Shown piece after piece: positions 50,678-64,000 of a DNA stretch of 64,000 nt. The DNA is from Diprion similis. Its lineage: Eukaryota; Arthropoda; Insecta; Hymenoptera; Diprionidae. Position 1 is the stretch's first letter; each line of letters begins with the position of its first letter. Position numbers and translations under genes: made by a program. Below the pieces are notes generated by a model. It was given only the letters and a program-made list of their open reading frames with translations. It was not told where the DNA came from and did no database searches. The stretch is from the NCBI RefSeq assembly GCF_021155765.1, contig NC_060115.1:4154001-4218000 (forward strand). The letters are read 5' to 3'.

Positions 50678-53600
50678 AGGTGTGATATTAACGTGACTTT
50701 TTACTATCGATTATTTGATTTAATCACCTTTCAACCAAACTACTGAAACGTGAAATCTGTACAAAAACTGTTTCCCACAAAGAAGAAATGGAGTGAAGAA
50801 AGTTTGGAGCAAAGATCTATTTCCAGAGTGGTATTTTTTCATAATATTGCTACATTGTGATAATAATTTGAACAATGATTTTATTCGATTTCATCTCTAC
50901 TGCCAAATTCAACTTCGTTATTGACGAATGAAATCGATGATTTAACATTAATTTTATACTCGGTTCCATTCCAAATGATAGAATTCTCAGTATCAAAGAG
51001 ACAAAGAATCATGCATATTGAGTGTTGATTATGAATGTGTGTGAATCATTTCAAACATTATCAATATTATCATGAATGACTACTTAAGCGAGGCCAGTAT
51101 TGAAATCCAATAAGGATTAATTTTAACTTTCAAATTTTATAAGTCACAAACATGATGCATAATGTGATTAAATTTTCAGCATGCCAGTATGATTGTAAAT
51201 ATTACACATCGGAGATAAAAAAAACAAAATTATTATTAATTATTTATTATCTGTTAAATCATATTAATACTCTTATATTTTATTCAGTCAGCCAATGTGC
51301 TTGTTGTACTAACAAGAAAATTGTTAATAATTATCGTTTACAATTTATAAAATTGAGGCTATAGATTTTATTTGAAATACTTTAATTCAGTTGTTATAAA
51401 ATAACAAGCAAGGGAAAGAAGGTAGAGAGTTGGCAGAAAATGTAATGCATTAGCATTTTGTTATATCTTTGATTTTATGTAAATATTGCAATGTCAAAGA
51501 TACGTAAAATGTTTATTTTTCAACTTTTGATTTCGATTGAAAAACTCGTCTGAATAACTAAAGTTTTAATATTTAATTGAAGACTTACCAAAAATCTTGT
51601 ATAGGTATATGTGATTGTATTATTGCTAATTCAGCGTAATTACTTAATTTGTAATTTTTCAATTTATACACGTATTTTATACAGATGTGAATGAGGGACC
51701 CAGATAGACAAAGTAAACTGAAAGAAATGCACTATTTTCGAAGTATGTTAGTGAACCGCATGTTTTCTGTGTCTTCATCAATAATGATGTAATGACACAT
51801 CCAGACTCTTACCATGTCTCCTATAAAGTCATTCTATGAGGCATTGTAGCATCGACGTAATCATGCAAAAGTTAATTTTTAACAAATCATTTGATGCATC
51901 CGCGTCTAAAACTTTACTAGTAAGAAAACTGCTTCTCACATCCGGAAGCACTATGTATAATCACTGGGGAAGAACTATATATGTATACTGCTTGAATTGT
52001 GTCAACTGTATCTGTCAGTCGATCAGCAGCTGTACAAATTTAATGGTGTTTGTAATGAAATGTTTGAATTGCCATGTTTCATTCATCATACTGGCTGAAG
52101 GAATCTCAAGTCCCGATCATCTCATTAGTACCAAATTGTATAGACTTGAATTCATCTCAATATCTCAAGTATTACATCAATGGAGTCATTAAAACACTGC
52201 CTGTATCGATATCTTTTTTTATTGATCTTTTCATTTTATATGTTAATTATATCATGTCATAGAAAATTAATGTCTTATCAATTGACATGTCAATTGTAGA
52301 AAGACAGACTGAATTTGAGTAAATTACCGAATTCCGAACTTTTCACGGTCTGGTTGAAATGGAATTCATTGCTATTCCTTTTACTACTTCCGAAATTTAA
52401 AAAATTCGAATTTTGGCTCGAATTTTATGTCGTCTGAAGATATTTGTGCTGATTTATTTTATTAAAAATTTTTTTAACGTTTCTTCAATATTCCCTTTCA
52501 ATTACAATGACAAGTGTCACAATTGGATTATAAAAATGACCTCAATCCTGCAGTGATTCCTGGTCAAGCAATCTAACTACGAAATTGTATTAATAATGAA
52601 ATATTGACAAGACGTTCACGTTCTATCACTGGTTTTGCAGCAAAACGATATTTTCATTCTTCCGACTGAATGACAGCGGCTGCATTAGAATATAGTAAAT
52701 CTGTACCTACTTTCCGATTATTTTAATCGTTTCAATAATGGGAGGTACTGACACGGAATATGCAGGAACCATTAACTCAGTGTTCGATTGACGAGAAATT
52801 TAAAAAATCTAATTTCTATATGCTGCACATGTATAAATTATACATACATACCATACTTTGACTAAAAATCAAATATATTAATAAACTATGACAAAAACGA
52901 TCTGTTGCCTATTAATAAGTTCCAAACTTGTATCAAACGTTTGTGTAGCTTCAAATATATCTACTGTTGACACCCGAAAAAAATTGATTTAAAATTTACT
53001 CACTATTATAAGTTTCATGCGGCTTTTGATATCCTGAGATTTAAGTTCAACGCTGAACAGATCTCTGCTATCACCTCTCAATCGGATCGCTTTTATCATT
53101 TATTTTATTGTTTAATTTTTAATAAACTATACAGATAGACGGACAGTATATGTACAATGCAGTACAACAAATAACAGCAGAGGAATCGAGAGGCGATTAA
53201 ATTGAAAACATTAGACGTAGGATACAGAATAATTTATTCTTACGCCATGCGGGGCAACATGGCGCACAAATATTTTAAACAATCTTCTAAAATTACTCAC
53301 AACTCCTATACAAATAGTACAATAACATTATTTCTTATTTATACATATTTATGTATATTATGAATTATATAAGTTATACAATTACATGTACTTATTTACA
53401 CAGTTATAATATGGTTTTTGGCACCGAATGTTACGAGTCCGTTTATTTGACAAAATAATTCCTTTGAGAAATCTCATTATGCGCATCAATTGAAAAATAT
53501 AGTTTGAAAATCGTGAAAATATACAGTCGTGATGATTATGGAGGGAGAAAGTTGAATCACAGAGAATGAAACGCTGCCTACAGAAAGGAAACAACGTTCG

Positions 53601-56600
53601 TTATAGGTACGAAATAAAAATATAAGCGAAAATTTTTTTATTACGACTATAGAGAAATTACTCGAAGGAATTCGTTTGTCCAAATAATACGTTCTCCGTA
53701 GAATATGTTGCAGAATATATAAATCTAATAATATACAGCAAACTTTTTGTTTTTATATGTAAGTATAATTATTAGTTAACATTCCGGGTAATAATAATCC
53801 AATGAATTAATAATCAATCAAAACTTACTCAACACGTAAGTTAAAATTGCTTGATAGGTAGGTGTACAATATTGTGATGATAAAAATTTTCAGTCGCTGC
53901 TTATCCTCGAATATACCTGCGGCTTCCAAGAGAATAACTGCATATACCTACACGAAGTATAACGAGAGCAGGGTGTTAGGGTATTTTTTTTTTATGCCCA
54001 TTTATTTTGGACGTCGATTTATTCATGTACAGGCCAAAATTTTTATGCAATTTTACAGCAGCACATCCTAACTAAGGCTGCATTCTCGCATACCAGCAGT
54101 AGGAACCAGTGAATAACAGAAAACGGGAAATTTTTCCGCAATTGACGTGTGAATAAAAAAAATGTCGTAAAAGCGAAGATAATTGATTTCAAAAGCAAGA
54201 AAATACTGTTCGATATTACCTTATCTTTTTGGTGTCACGTACTCTCTGAGATTTGATTGATAACAAATAAAAATGCAACAGAATTTAAAGATCCGAGATG
54301 ATTTTATAGCCATTAAAGTCAATGTGCTTTTGTTACCTTAGTTAGGGTACACGCCATCCATTCTGTGTGTATAACTGTTTAGATATTCGTATAGTAATAA
54401 TGTTCTTGATTTTTACCTTCGTCAAGATTTTATATCTATTATAATCGTCAGTGTTGTTTGAAAATACGGTAAGATATAATATATAACGTAGTGCATCATA
54501 TCAATTACTACGACGAGTAACGAATAGAATCTGTAATATCAATGAGGATGACTCATTTTTATTAATATTAGGTTGATGAGATGTTTTTGCTTGGTTCACC
54601 TGAGCTTTGAACCTCACAAATACATCCCGTATATCTTTATAGGTATCTGACGATAGTAGACAATATTAAAAAAATTAAAGTAACACTTAAGTAGGAACGG
54701 AAAACATTCCACGTGTTGCATCCCGCAGCTCTACTTGAAAAAAATCCAAGAATTTGTGGAGCAATGAAAGAAACACATGTATACCTATATATACATATTA
54801 ACGACTTAATTATTTAGCCAAAGAATGATTAATTTTTTTATCCTGCATAAAAATGTTAATGTTATAGTCTGTTATCAAGATTATCAATATATCTGTGGAG
54901 CATATCTTTTGCAAAGAGAAATACCATGTTTTGCAGCAGGAACGAAGCACAAGTAACTAATCAAATATGCAATCAATAAAAATGACGTGGTTCCGTTTTA
55001 TATGATATAACGATATTTGATTCTTTTCGAAAATTGAATTTTATTAAATTAAAGTAACTTGAAGAAAAATATGCCAATTTTATGGCATATTTTTATGTTA
55101 TTACCGTAATACGACGGAATTCACATATAATTATTTGAACATACAGAGTAGACAATATTGATCATTCAATAAATATATCTATGGTGTAGTGCGAATAGAG
55201 CACACATTTATTTTATTACCAGCGAGTTTGTATTTTTTATTTATTTTTATTTATTTTTTTTTCAATCCGATCGGATAGTTCATTTTCATTGAGATAAAAT
55301 CAGGTTGTGAGATATCACTTTAATTCTTGTGTGCATAGTTCTTTCATCTGCTGTTTTCCTTGTGTTTTATTTTTATGGGTAACACATACGTGAACATTGC
55401 GTTATAATTCAGATTTTGCTCTATATCACATAGAATCTTTGAGCTCTAATATACCTAGCATGCATATCAATAATATTTAAGATCATAATAATTATACCGT
55501 TATACCTATGTAATGTATATTATTTAATAATTAGGATATATCTAATTAATTTTAGTTTACGTTGAAGATCTAAACATTAAAAATATTTGATATTTTCCTA
55601 GCTCTTTCGTAAATCGACTAGGTTTTGTATTCTGTATTTATTTTCACAGTAGACGGTCTTCTCTAAATTTTCCTCGATATACGGTTATCGATACTCGTTT
55701 AATACATTGAAATTAAGTTGGTAATATACCAACGTATGCGTTTGTATAAGCCTTAAAAAAAAATGGCGAATCGGACAACAATGCACGTTACAAAAGAATT
55801 CAATAATAATCTTAACTTTTTTCTTTCATACTTGTTCTCTTTCGCGTAAATTTCCCATTTTGCCAAATTTTGAAAATACCTCGGTAATAGACATTATGGC
55901 AATTGCATGTATGTTATATATTCACGCACCGTTATTATAATTAAGCTTGTATTGTAATTGTAAAATCAACATTCTATGATTCAATTATTATGTTACGCAC
56001 ATATTTCATAGCTAAGAATTTTGTTCGCTCGTCTTATAACGTATTCTCTGTTTTGACGAGTAGGTTTTCCAACAAATTACACAATATGTTGTTATAGCAT
56101 TAGTATATCGCGATTATGTAAGTTTTAAACGTTATCGAATCAGTCATTTCAACAAGGACATGTACATATCATTTTAAAATATTCAGAATTTTTTCTCCAT
56201 CCTTAGCTGCGTCGCAGATATTATTATACATAACGTGGTAACAATGGAGATAAAAAATAATGAACTTGACGCTTATTGCGCTATATATGTAGGTAAAAGA
56301 AGCAATTGCCAGGTGCAGAAATTGGCGAACGCCAGTGACTCGATTCAATGATCAGCTGTCATTTTCGAATGGAATTTGTGTCATTACATTGTATGAATTA
56401 GATGTGCTTTTTGCAATTATGAAATCGCTATTTATACGCGAAAAGTTGAAACTGAATTAAAGCCGATAAACAGGCGTGTCTTTACAGTATTACACGTCCT
56501 TCTTTAAATCACTCATTCAACGATACATCTATACGATTATAATCAATGAATGAAAGTAATCATGAGAGTTTTATAAAGAAAATAATCGAAGCTACGAAAC

Positions 56601-56997
56601 TGCATTGCGCGGATTTGCTTTTACGAAGTCCTAGACCCGCTGGGACTGAAGTGTTACAGCAACCTGCGCTGTTTAGACGAATATAGATAATATCCATGTT
56701 ATATCATGTACTTGTACACTTTTATAGCGTGTTTACATTTATACAATATATGAATATGTATGTACCCCATGTAGATATAAATCTACGGGAGAAAAAATAT
56801 GCTGATAGTACAAAAAATATATATAGCTTTATAGAAAAATAGAATTAACGCAATAATGCACGCTGCAATATTTAATTGGGAGAAATGGAAGAAAAATATG
56901 AAAACGACGAAAAACAGAAGCCGACGAGATTTTTTCGTTTAACAAATCTTCGCTAGAGCTATACAACGGTTCACTGATCTTAAAAGCGGATGTATGT

Positions 56998-57022
56998 AAT
57001 AATAATAATAATAATAATAATA
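56998..57022. repeat. AAT trinucleotide microsatellite
   Basis: About eight tandem AAT units inside the gene-free interval. Confidence 0.85.
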
Positions 57023-57498
57023 TTGGTTACTCCAATCTATATACTTTCACTGTTTGAAATTTATATAAATCGCAATTTGTTTGTCAACAGTTCTGCCGTA
57101 CCGTAGAACAATTTCTATAATTCTATACACACGATATAATTCTTCGCAACTTGATGGCCGATAAAAAAAAAATATATATATCCATATATCCATGTATATA
57201 TATATATATGGAAACAAATTCAAGTAGTCCGTGAATTTGCAAAAATATTACAGGTAAATGTACAATCGCGTTTTATAGGACGGTGATCACTTTGCGAAGG
57301 AACGATATAATTCGAATAAAGTTAAAAAAATAGCACTTGAGAAATTTTCTCATTTATACGCAACATCCACGCAACACAGATCGAGTATCCACATACTGAC
57401 ATACGTATGTATAATTATACGAATTGTACGCATAGAATACATACGGACGTATGTGGTTTTATAGGGTGATGTTGTATCTACTCATGGTAAAACGATGA

Positions 57499-57650
57499 CG
57501 TTATTATTACTATTATTATTGTTGTCATTATCATTTTATTAGTATTATTATTATTGTGGTTGTTGTTTTTGTTGTTGTTGTTGTTGTTTGTTGTTTATTG
57601 TTATTATTAATATTATTATTATCATTATCATTATAATTATCATTATCTTT
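57499..57650. repeat. Degenerate ATT/GTT/CAT-rich low-complexity tract
   Basis: Interrupted runs of TTA, TTG and ATC triplets, including about seven GTT units near 57570-57592. No gene content. Confidence 0.8.
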
Positions 57651-58999
57651 ATACCACTATGCGCTACTCGATCAAAGATACTCTTTTCGAACCTTTTCAG
57701 TCTTCATACAAATCGGGACCTTTTAAAAATAACTAGTTTAATTTTTATCTTTATAATATACATTTAATACACCATTCCCACAAAGTACTTGCACTATATC
57801 TGTAAAGTGGAGTGATACAACGGTATAGGCATTGTAAGATATTTTATGCAGTCAAAATCTGTGGCTTATACTTGATTACAAAGTAAACGTTGGAAAAGAA
57901 GTAAATCGCACTTGTTCACGTAGCGATAACTGTCTTTGTCACTTCAACAATATTGAAATCAAAGCTACAAAAGGTGAACGGAAAATAGAACGTTTTCACT
58001 CGTTAAAAATATTCTATTTTTTATACGTGGATTGAATGTTAAAAAAAAAATTGGTCATTTCTCGATCCCTTAATATTTGCGGTAAATCGTGTGAAGTAAT
58101 CTTCATCGTGTTTCCCAAAAGAGACGTACGTAGATGTAAATTTTTTTTTTTTTTTTTTTTTATCGTTTCGGTATACGAAAGTCGGGTAAGGATAATTTCT
58201 ACACATGTGGCAGTTTTGTTATGGAATATATCATTATTAGATACGTAGCCTGTATGTCTATGATCGCCCTTACAAAACGACAAGTATATAATTTTGCAGT
58301 GTGATTTTCGTGCTTGTTATATTTATTTGTATATTTTCGTTCCTTCATAATCTTTATAATTGTTTGTGGATAGTGTCAGTGCGAATAACATATGGGTACA
58401 TAGAAAAAAAAAATATATATCTGACCAATGGATAAAAATTATATCCCGATAGCAATTAGTTGGTTTCAATTATTATATCTTATACACATTTTTCATCCAT
58501 TTATAAAAATTATTAACGCGTCGAACGCATTGACTTGTTTCAATTATACTCTATTCCCTTTTTAATGCAATATATGCTCAGTTTTCGTTTCCTCTTCCTG
58601 TTTAACGTTTGGTCAGCGCAGTGCTCCCAAAACCATTCACACCACACAGACAAATCTTAATACGTCACTATCCACATGTTATTCTCCAAAATTGAGTCTG
58701 ATCAGCGAGTTTCAGAATCTCACAAACCAATGCATTGACAGCATCAATGGCCGAGTGATAAGGTACCTCTTGTGTGTCGGTATATGTTTTTTTTTTTTTT
58801 TTTTTGCTTTTTCTTTGCGTCATCAGTGGAAAAATGTCGTTTTTTTACGCGACCGAATTCGTATCGCTTACTCACACCTGTTTTGTGGATCGACCTGATA
58901 TCTAGTTACGCTACTCCGAACATGGTGGAGCATCGCATTTTTGAGAGAAGTGGTGATAGTGTTGCTTTCGAAATGATACAAGTACAATACTATACGTTT

Positions 59000-61900
59000 T
59001 TAACCGTCTAGGTGAGTGACGTGTGGAAGTGACGTTGGTGGTGACGTTTCCCTCGGTGTGACTGACGGAGCTCTACTGCTGCTCGGAGTTGTTGAGGGAG
59101 GAATCAAGGAAACCACTTCGGGACTTGAGGACTGTCCATTATCTTCGTATACTCTTTCCTATATTGACAAGACAATGAATTATTGATTTTTTTCCACTAT
59201 TTTCCTTTTGTTTACCCTGAGGCTGCGTATAAATTTTATCTTGTTTTTCTTCATTTTTTTTTCTTTTCTTTTTTTTGCTTTCTCTCATATTTATCATGGA
59301 AGAATTTTCCTTGTCTCTTGTGTACAACCTTATTACACTATCCATCCAAGTTTACTAGCGTGCAGAAATGCCCAATCAGATACTGTACATTGCAGAATTA
59401 ATTTCCCGTTATCGGCATTTGTTTATTATTATTAAATACTTCAGTTATCGTTATAATTTTCATTTTATTCATTACTTGTAATTTCACAGTCAGTTGCCAA
59501 ATATCGAGTGTTTTACCATTAAGGTTCAAAAGTTTTTCAAAAGGAAACGGAACTTTTATTTCTTTTTTCTAAACGCGCCCAGAGTTTATACGTTCTCTCG
59601 ATCTTTTCATCGGCTACTTCCAACAATAAGTTGTTCGCTTTTCTTTCTTTTTTGTGATTTTGTGTCTCCTGGCGAATTTTCCAGTTCGTCGGAACGACAA
59701 ATAACCATCAGAATGAAGAATTTCTATAGCGTGCCTCTATAATATTTATATTGAATATACTTTACTATCTTACAAATTCTATTCAACCTTTTTAACAAAA
59801 ATATTTCAATATGCAATTAATAATTTTACAATTTTAGAGGTACGGTGGTCTGAGCTTTAGCTTTCATTGGATAATACAGACTTGATGATAACGAGGCTCC
59901 CTTCAAGATATTGTCATAATCTTTAGATTATATTTTATGCGCAACTAACTGTTCGACAAAGACAAGGTTTGAGTGCTGAGTTCAAAAATCCAAAGAGAAA
60001 ACGATCAAGTTCAAGTTTGCTAATAGTTTCACGTGTCATCACCCCGATAATTTTCGACCTTAATCGTCACTAAGAAATCCAAGTAAAATACCGAACAGTA
60101 GTGGGTATGAACGATATCGGCACGATTCATGGAGCGGATACATGTAGATCATTTTAACCAAGCGACACGACGCGTAGATTATCGAGTAAAGACGGTGAAA
60201 ACTTTGGAAATAGAATGAAAAATTTATGTTTTTTTTTGCATTTACCTAACATAGAAGGTTGCGCATAAAATACTACGTAGCGGATAGCTTAGGCGCTAGG
60301 TGGTTTCTGTTTCATTCATTTGTATAAAGTGAAGTGGCAAATGTTGCAGTTTGATTGGGCATTCAACTTTGGATGTGTTAGCTTTCTATTAAGTGATTAT
60401 ATATCATTCGATCGATCAATCAATAATTCAATGTTTTAGTGGGGGAAGAAACACAAAGCGTTTTAGGTGGTAAATATCTACATAAGCATAGCAACGTGCC
60501 AAGGGAATTTTTCAACGAAGAAGGATCTACAGACATCGGCGTCTTTCACCATTCTCACTATACTGACGCGTCACTAGGAAGGTAATTATTTTTTTCGTTG
60601 TAAATCCTTCTGTCAAGCGTGTTCAGCACGTTGGAAAAATTTTTTAACATGCTCGAATTGCAATAAGGACTAATTATACCTGCGACTTGTCGTATTTCAG
60701 TCTTTTCCAGATGAACGATTTTTTGTCTTGCTGCGAATTGCTCGGGCCTACGTCGCCGCTTGATGCGTTGTAGTTTGGATTGGAAAAAGTAAGGACACTT
60801 CTTCCGGTGTACAAGTATTTTTTCTGTTTTGTCTTGCGTTGGCACAGAAGATGGATGATGGCGATTAAAATGACGATTATCATAACGACCATCACGACTA
60901 TCGTAATTACCACCGTTTTCAATGTGAAATTTGTATTACTAGGGGAAAGTTTTGGGAATCTCCCGGTGATATCGTGATGCGGCTTCCGAGGTACAAGAGT
61001 TGGGACAGACGACATGGTTGGCTCGTCATCATCCTCCTCCGGGGGATCGTTTTCTGTCCCTGGTTTTCTAATCGGGACTTCTCTGCTCGGTACTGCAAGA
61101 AGTATCCACTTGTCAGCCATGTCAGCCGATAACAGAACCACCAAAATTCGAGAGCATGACGGTGACTGGAGAACGATGATACATATTGGGATTTCGAAAC
61201 TTACCCGTCGAGCAAGGCTTGGAATCCTTAACGTCCGGACAAGCGCAGACGTAGTTCTTTCGCGTAAAGAAGCACAAATGACTGCAGCCGCCATTTTCCA
61301 CGGCGCAAGGAGTCCATCCGGTTTGTCTTGCGGCAGAGACGACTTTGATCTCCATTACTCCGTCCAGCGCAGTTCGAATCTCAATTCGATTTTTTCCAGT
61401 CGTCTTGTCAGCTCGTTCCACTGCTTTCTTGTACCAATCCGTCCAGTAGATGTGATCCCCGTACTGGGAACATGAAATTAGAATGTTATCACAGCAACGG
61501 ATGGAACTTGAAGGACATACTTGAGGGTAAAATGTTGTATACTCACTTGCGTCAAGCCGAAAGGATGAGTCGCTTCCGGTACCAGCTGGACCCTGTATTG
61601 CCCGTGTAAATCGGACGTCTCGATTCGGTCCTTCAAGGCATCGGCCCAGTATAACTTTTTTTTCTCGTAATCAAGAGCCAACCCATTTGGAAAGCCCAAG
61701 TCCGAAGAAATGATTACTTTCCTACTCGAACCGTCCAGATACGACCTTTCAATTTTGGGATGTTCACCCCAGTCGGTCCAGTACATGTATCCTTTTGCCG
61801 GGAAGACGGTAAGCGCTCTTGGGTCGTCAAGTTTTTCCAGGACTCTTTTACGACTGCTGCCATCCAGCCTGGCAACTTCGATCACTTTCCTGGTGGTGTC

Positions 61901-64000
61901 AGCCCAGTAAAGATTGTTAGCGACCCAGTCAACGGCCAAACCCGACGGTGTAGTGAGATTGGAGTTTATGATTACGCGAGTGTCGGACAGATTTTGGATG
62001 TTGACACTCCTGAAAAGAGGGAAATCGATACAAGAAATAGATAAAGCGGAAGACGTCGACGTTGGAAAAAGGTAATTAAAATTATACCTAATTATATCCA
62101 GATTTACGTCGCAGTAAATTATAATTTGTTTTTCCCAGTGAAAATCGACGGATATTGCATTGTGAATGTCACTGATTGGTAAAGTCACGTCCCACATCTC
62201 TGGCGTGTCGAACGACACCCTGGCGAGCGTTTTCCTAGTTGCGAACAGTAGGAAGTTTGTCGGGGTCAATTTGCACGTCTTTTTATCCTCGTTCAAAAGG
62301 ATCCCGGTCGGACAAGCGCAGGAGTAACCTTTCGGGTTGCGAAGGCACAGATGCGAGCATCCGCCATTATTTTTCTCGCATACGTTCTCAGCGATGTAAA
62401 GATCTTCACTCTGTGAATTAATTCTGGATATAACTATTTTCGAAATCACTTCTAACTCTCGAAATATTTTATTTGTGTATAAAACTCACGCTGACTGAGC
62501 GGATATCCATGATTCCCTCCATTTTCGATAATATTATCGTTTCGTTAGATCCCGTCGTTCTATTCGCACGATGTAGGGCTTTCGTGTGCCAGTCGCTCCA
62601 GTAAACGAAGTCCTTGGTCAGTGTCAACCCATAAGGGTGTCGAACACCGTGGATAAGAACCTTTCTATTCGAACCATCAAGCTCGGCGCTTTCAATCACG
62701 CTTCTCTTAGCGTCATTCCAGTACAATTTATTCCCAATTAGGTCCACTGACAAACCATTCGGCCAGATAAGGTCATCGGCTATTACGGTCATCCTCTGTT
62801 CGCCGTCCATATTGGCACGTTCTATACGGGCGTTGTGACCCCAATCAGACCAGAAAAGAAGCCCAGCAGGATAGTGCAGAGCGATAGCTCGAGGACTTTC
62901 GAGTCCTGAGCAAATCAGAACCTTTCTGTTTATACCATCGAGCTCAGCAACTTCGATGCTGTTAAGTCCAGCGTCTGTCCAGTATATCTGTAACAGGATC
63001 ATCAAGAATAATCAAATTACGTTGGTGCGCGCCCGTGTTAAGTGATTACAAACCTTTTGGCCTATGTAATCTACGACCAAACTGTCAGCGTTGTCGATTC
63101 CATTGTTGATTATCGTTTTTACAATTCTTCCATTAAAACTTGCTTTCCTTATGAGATCATCGGCGGTATCTGTCCAATATAGATCACCAGTTCGCCTGTC
63201 AACATCCACTCCGATTGCATTTTTTAGATTCTCTATTGGCAGTACTATGTCCACGGCGTAGTTGACGTCGAAAGATATTATTCTGATGTCTTCTCTGTGA
63301 GCGATTACCAGGAATTCACTCGGCATATCAGGACACGTCTCTCCATTTGACTGCAATTAAATAAAAAGTAGAATTCCTGATTACCATTGTTCGCACGTAG
63401 GGTGTGGGGTGTACTCGAACCAAATGATGTCTCTATTACCGCTAAAACCAGACCAGTTGGACACGCGCATTTATATAACCGGGGAGCGGGTGCCAGCAAA
63501 CATAAATGCGAACAATTGCCATTGTTCTTATTGCAAGGTGTGTTGATAGTCTTTCGATGACGGTGAAATACTCTGACATCCATGAGACCGGAAATTCCTG
63601 ATCTAACCACGCTCCGATTAGAACCGTCGTTTTTATCTGCTTGATGAATACTCTGCGTGTCCCAATCGGTCCAAAATATTTTATTTTTGAAAATCACCAA
63701 ACCAAAGGGATGTGGCAAGTCAGTGGCTAAAAAAAAATTTGTTAAATCGACAACTAAAAATATATTTGCGTGTCCAGTCAGCAGGAGTACTTATACTCAC
63801 AGATTAGTACGGTTCGGCCTTTGCCATTCAGGTCAGAGTACTCGATTCTTTTGGTACCACCGTCTGCCCAGTAGAGCCGATTCTTTTCAAAGTCAATTGC
63901 CAATCCATTTGGCCATGTCAAGTTTTTACTCACGAGAATCTTGCGGTCACTACCGTCCATCGCGGCTCTCTCTATTTTCTGTTTTTCACCCCAGTCACTC
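59000..64000 (-). CDS. Lrp4: LRP4, low-density lipoprotein receptor-related protein 4 (3' part only)
   Basis: Exons in gene order: 63801-64000 (cut by the window edge), 63440-63726, 63054-63350, 62490-62987, 62088-62410, 61547-62009, 61205-61463, 60680-61092 and 59000-59158; all join in phase. They encode successive YWTD beta-propeller repeats ([42 protein letters not shown]) separated by EGF-like modules ([39 protein letters not shown] then [12 protein letters not shown]). An acidic juxtamembrane stretch, one transmembrane helix ([20 protein letters not shown]) and a cytoplasmic tail follow. The tail has FSNPNY, an NPxY-like sorting motif, and [18 protein letters not shown], then a proline/serine/threonine-rich end. 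The CACP-SKPC module just before the membrane and the NPNY tail match LRP4, not arrow/LRP5/6, whose tail carries PPPSP repeats. Known role: cell-surface receptor; in vertebrates the agrin co-receptor for MuSK, in flies a presynaptic organiser. Confidence 0.9.

Larger units (their letters stand above)
50678..58999. other. Long gene-free interval between snz and LRP4
   Basis: About 8.3 kb, very AT-rich, with no open frame showing a known motif on either strand and no tRNA or rRNA that I can see. The two flanking genes converge on it, so the left part is plausibly snz 3' UTR and the right part, perhaps several kilobases, LRP4 3' UTR. It holds trinucleotide tracts at 56998-57022 and 57499-57650 and long T runs at 58141-58160 and 58787-58805. 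Confidence 0.5.

Noticed and set aside
51836-52192. Plus-strand 118-codon open frame in the gene desert
   Set aside because: Composition follows the AT-rich background, no motif, no splice or promoter context.
60558-60590. A possible LRP4 exon just after the tail exon
   Set aside because: An acceptor-like site exists but the frame meets an immediate stop; the exon at 59000-59158 joins in phase and continues the tail sensibly.
60674-61294. Minus-strand open frame starting upstream of the LRP4 tail exon
   Set aside because: Its first part is intron sequence read through the acceptor at 61093; only 60680-61092 belongs to LRP4.
61478-64000. Assignment of the YWTD gene to arrow (LRP5/6)
   Set aside because: No PPPSP repeats in the tail; the last EGF-like module and the NPNY tail motif match LRP4.
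1-64000. CRISPR arrays, bacterial operons, tRNA or rRNA genes
   Set aside because: I saw no regularly spaced direct repeats, no prokaryotic gene organisation and no tRNA-like internal promoter and cloverleaf combination. All long genes are split by introns.

Overview
This is animal, almost certainly insect, nuclear DNA: AT-rich, with split genes, short to medium introns bounded by GT and AG, and conserved metazoan proteins whose closest remembered relatives are insect or vertebrate orthologues. A hymenopteran is my best guess from gene structure and base composition, but nothing here proves the order. I predicted splicing by hand. For nine of the ten recognised genes the summed coding exons divide by three and meet in matching phase; the tenth, LRP4, is cut by the window edge but its exons also join in phase.

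Layout: 2497-7999 (+) POSH, a RING and four-SH3 ubiquitin ligase that scaffolds JNK signalling. 8000-14090 is gene-poor and holds a near-perfect 234-bp palindrome. 14091-15718 (+) is a TMEM53-like alpha/beta hydrolase-fold protein. 17125-19019 (-) is the DEAD-box helicase DDX49/Dbp45A, head to head with 19731-27795 (+), a very large ZFC3H1 (nuclear RNA exosome adaptor). 29016-29837 (-) is a COX6B protein with an unusually long N-terminal region, head to head with 30412-31973 (+), ALG5. 33497-34092 (+) holds a doubtful small spliced gene. 36624-43548 (+) is the phosphorylase kinase alpha subunit, with a pair of mutually exclusive exons, a 24-nt micro-exon and a C-terminal prenylation box. 44177-45630 (-) is mRpL28, head to head with 46132-50677 (+), snazarus/SNX25. 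50678-58999 has no gene I can see and is probably largely 3' UTR. 59000-64000 (-) is the 3' half of LRP4, running off the window end.

The genes do not form one pathway; they are housekeeping and signalling genes packed as divergent pairs (DDX49/ZFC3H1, COX6B/ALG5, mRpL28/snz) and convergent pairs (ZFC3H1/COX6B, PHKA/mRpL28, snz/LRP4). I found no convincing new multi-gene system. The most interesting signals are the PHKA exon pair with a perfect hairpin between them, the extended COX6B, the frame ambiguity at the ZFC3H1 3' end, the large palindrome, a PIF/Harbinger-like MITE, and an LRP4 intron whose retention would create a PDZ-ligand ending.
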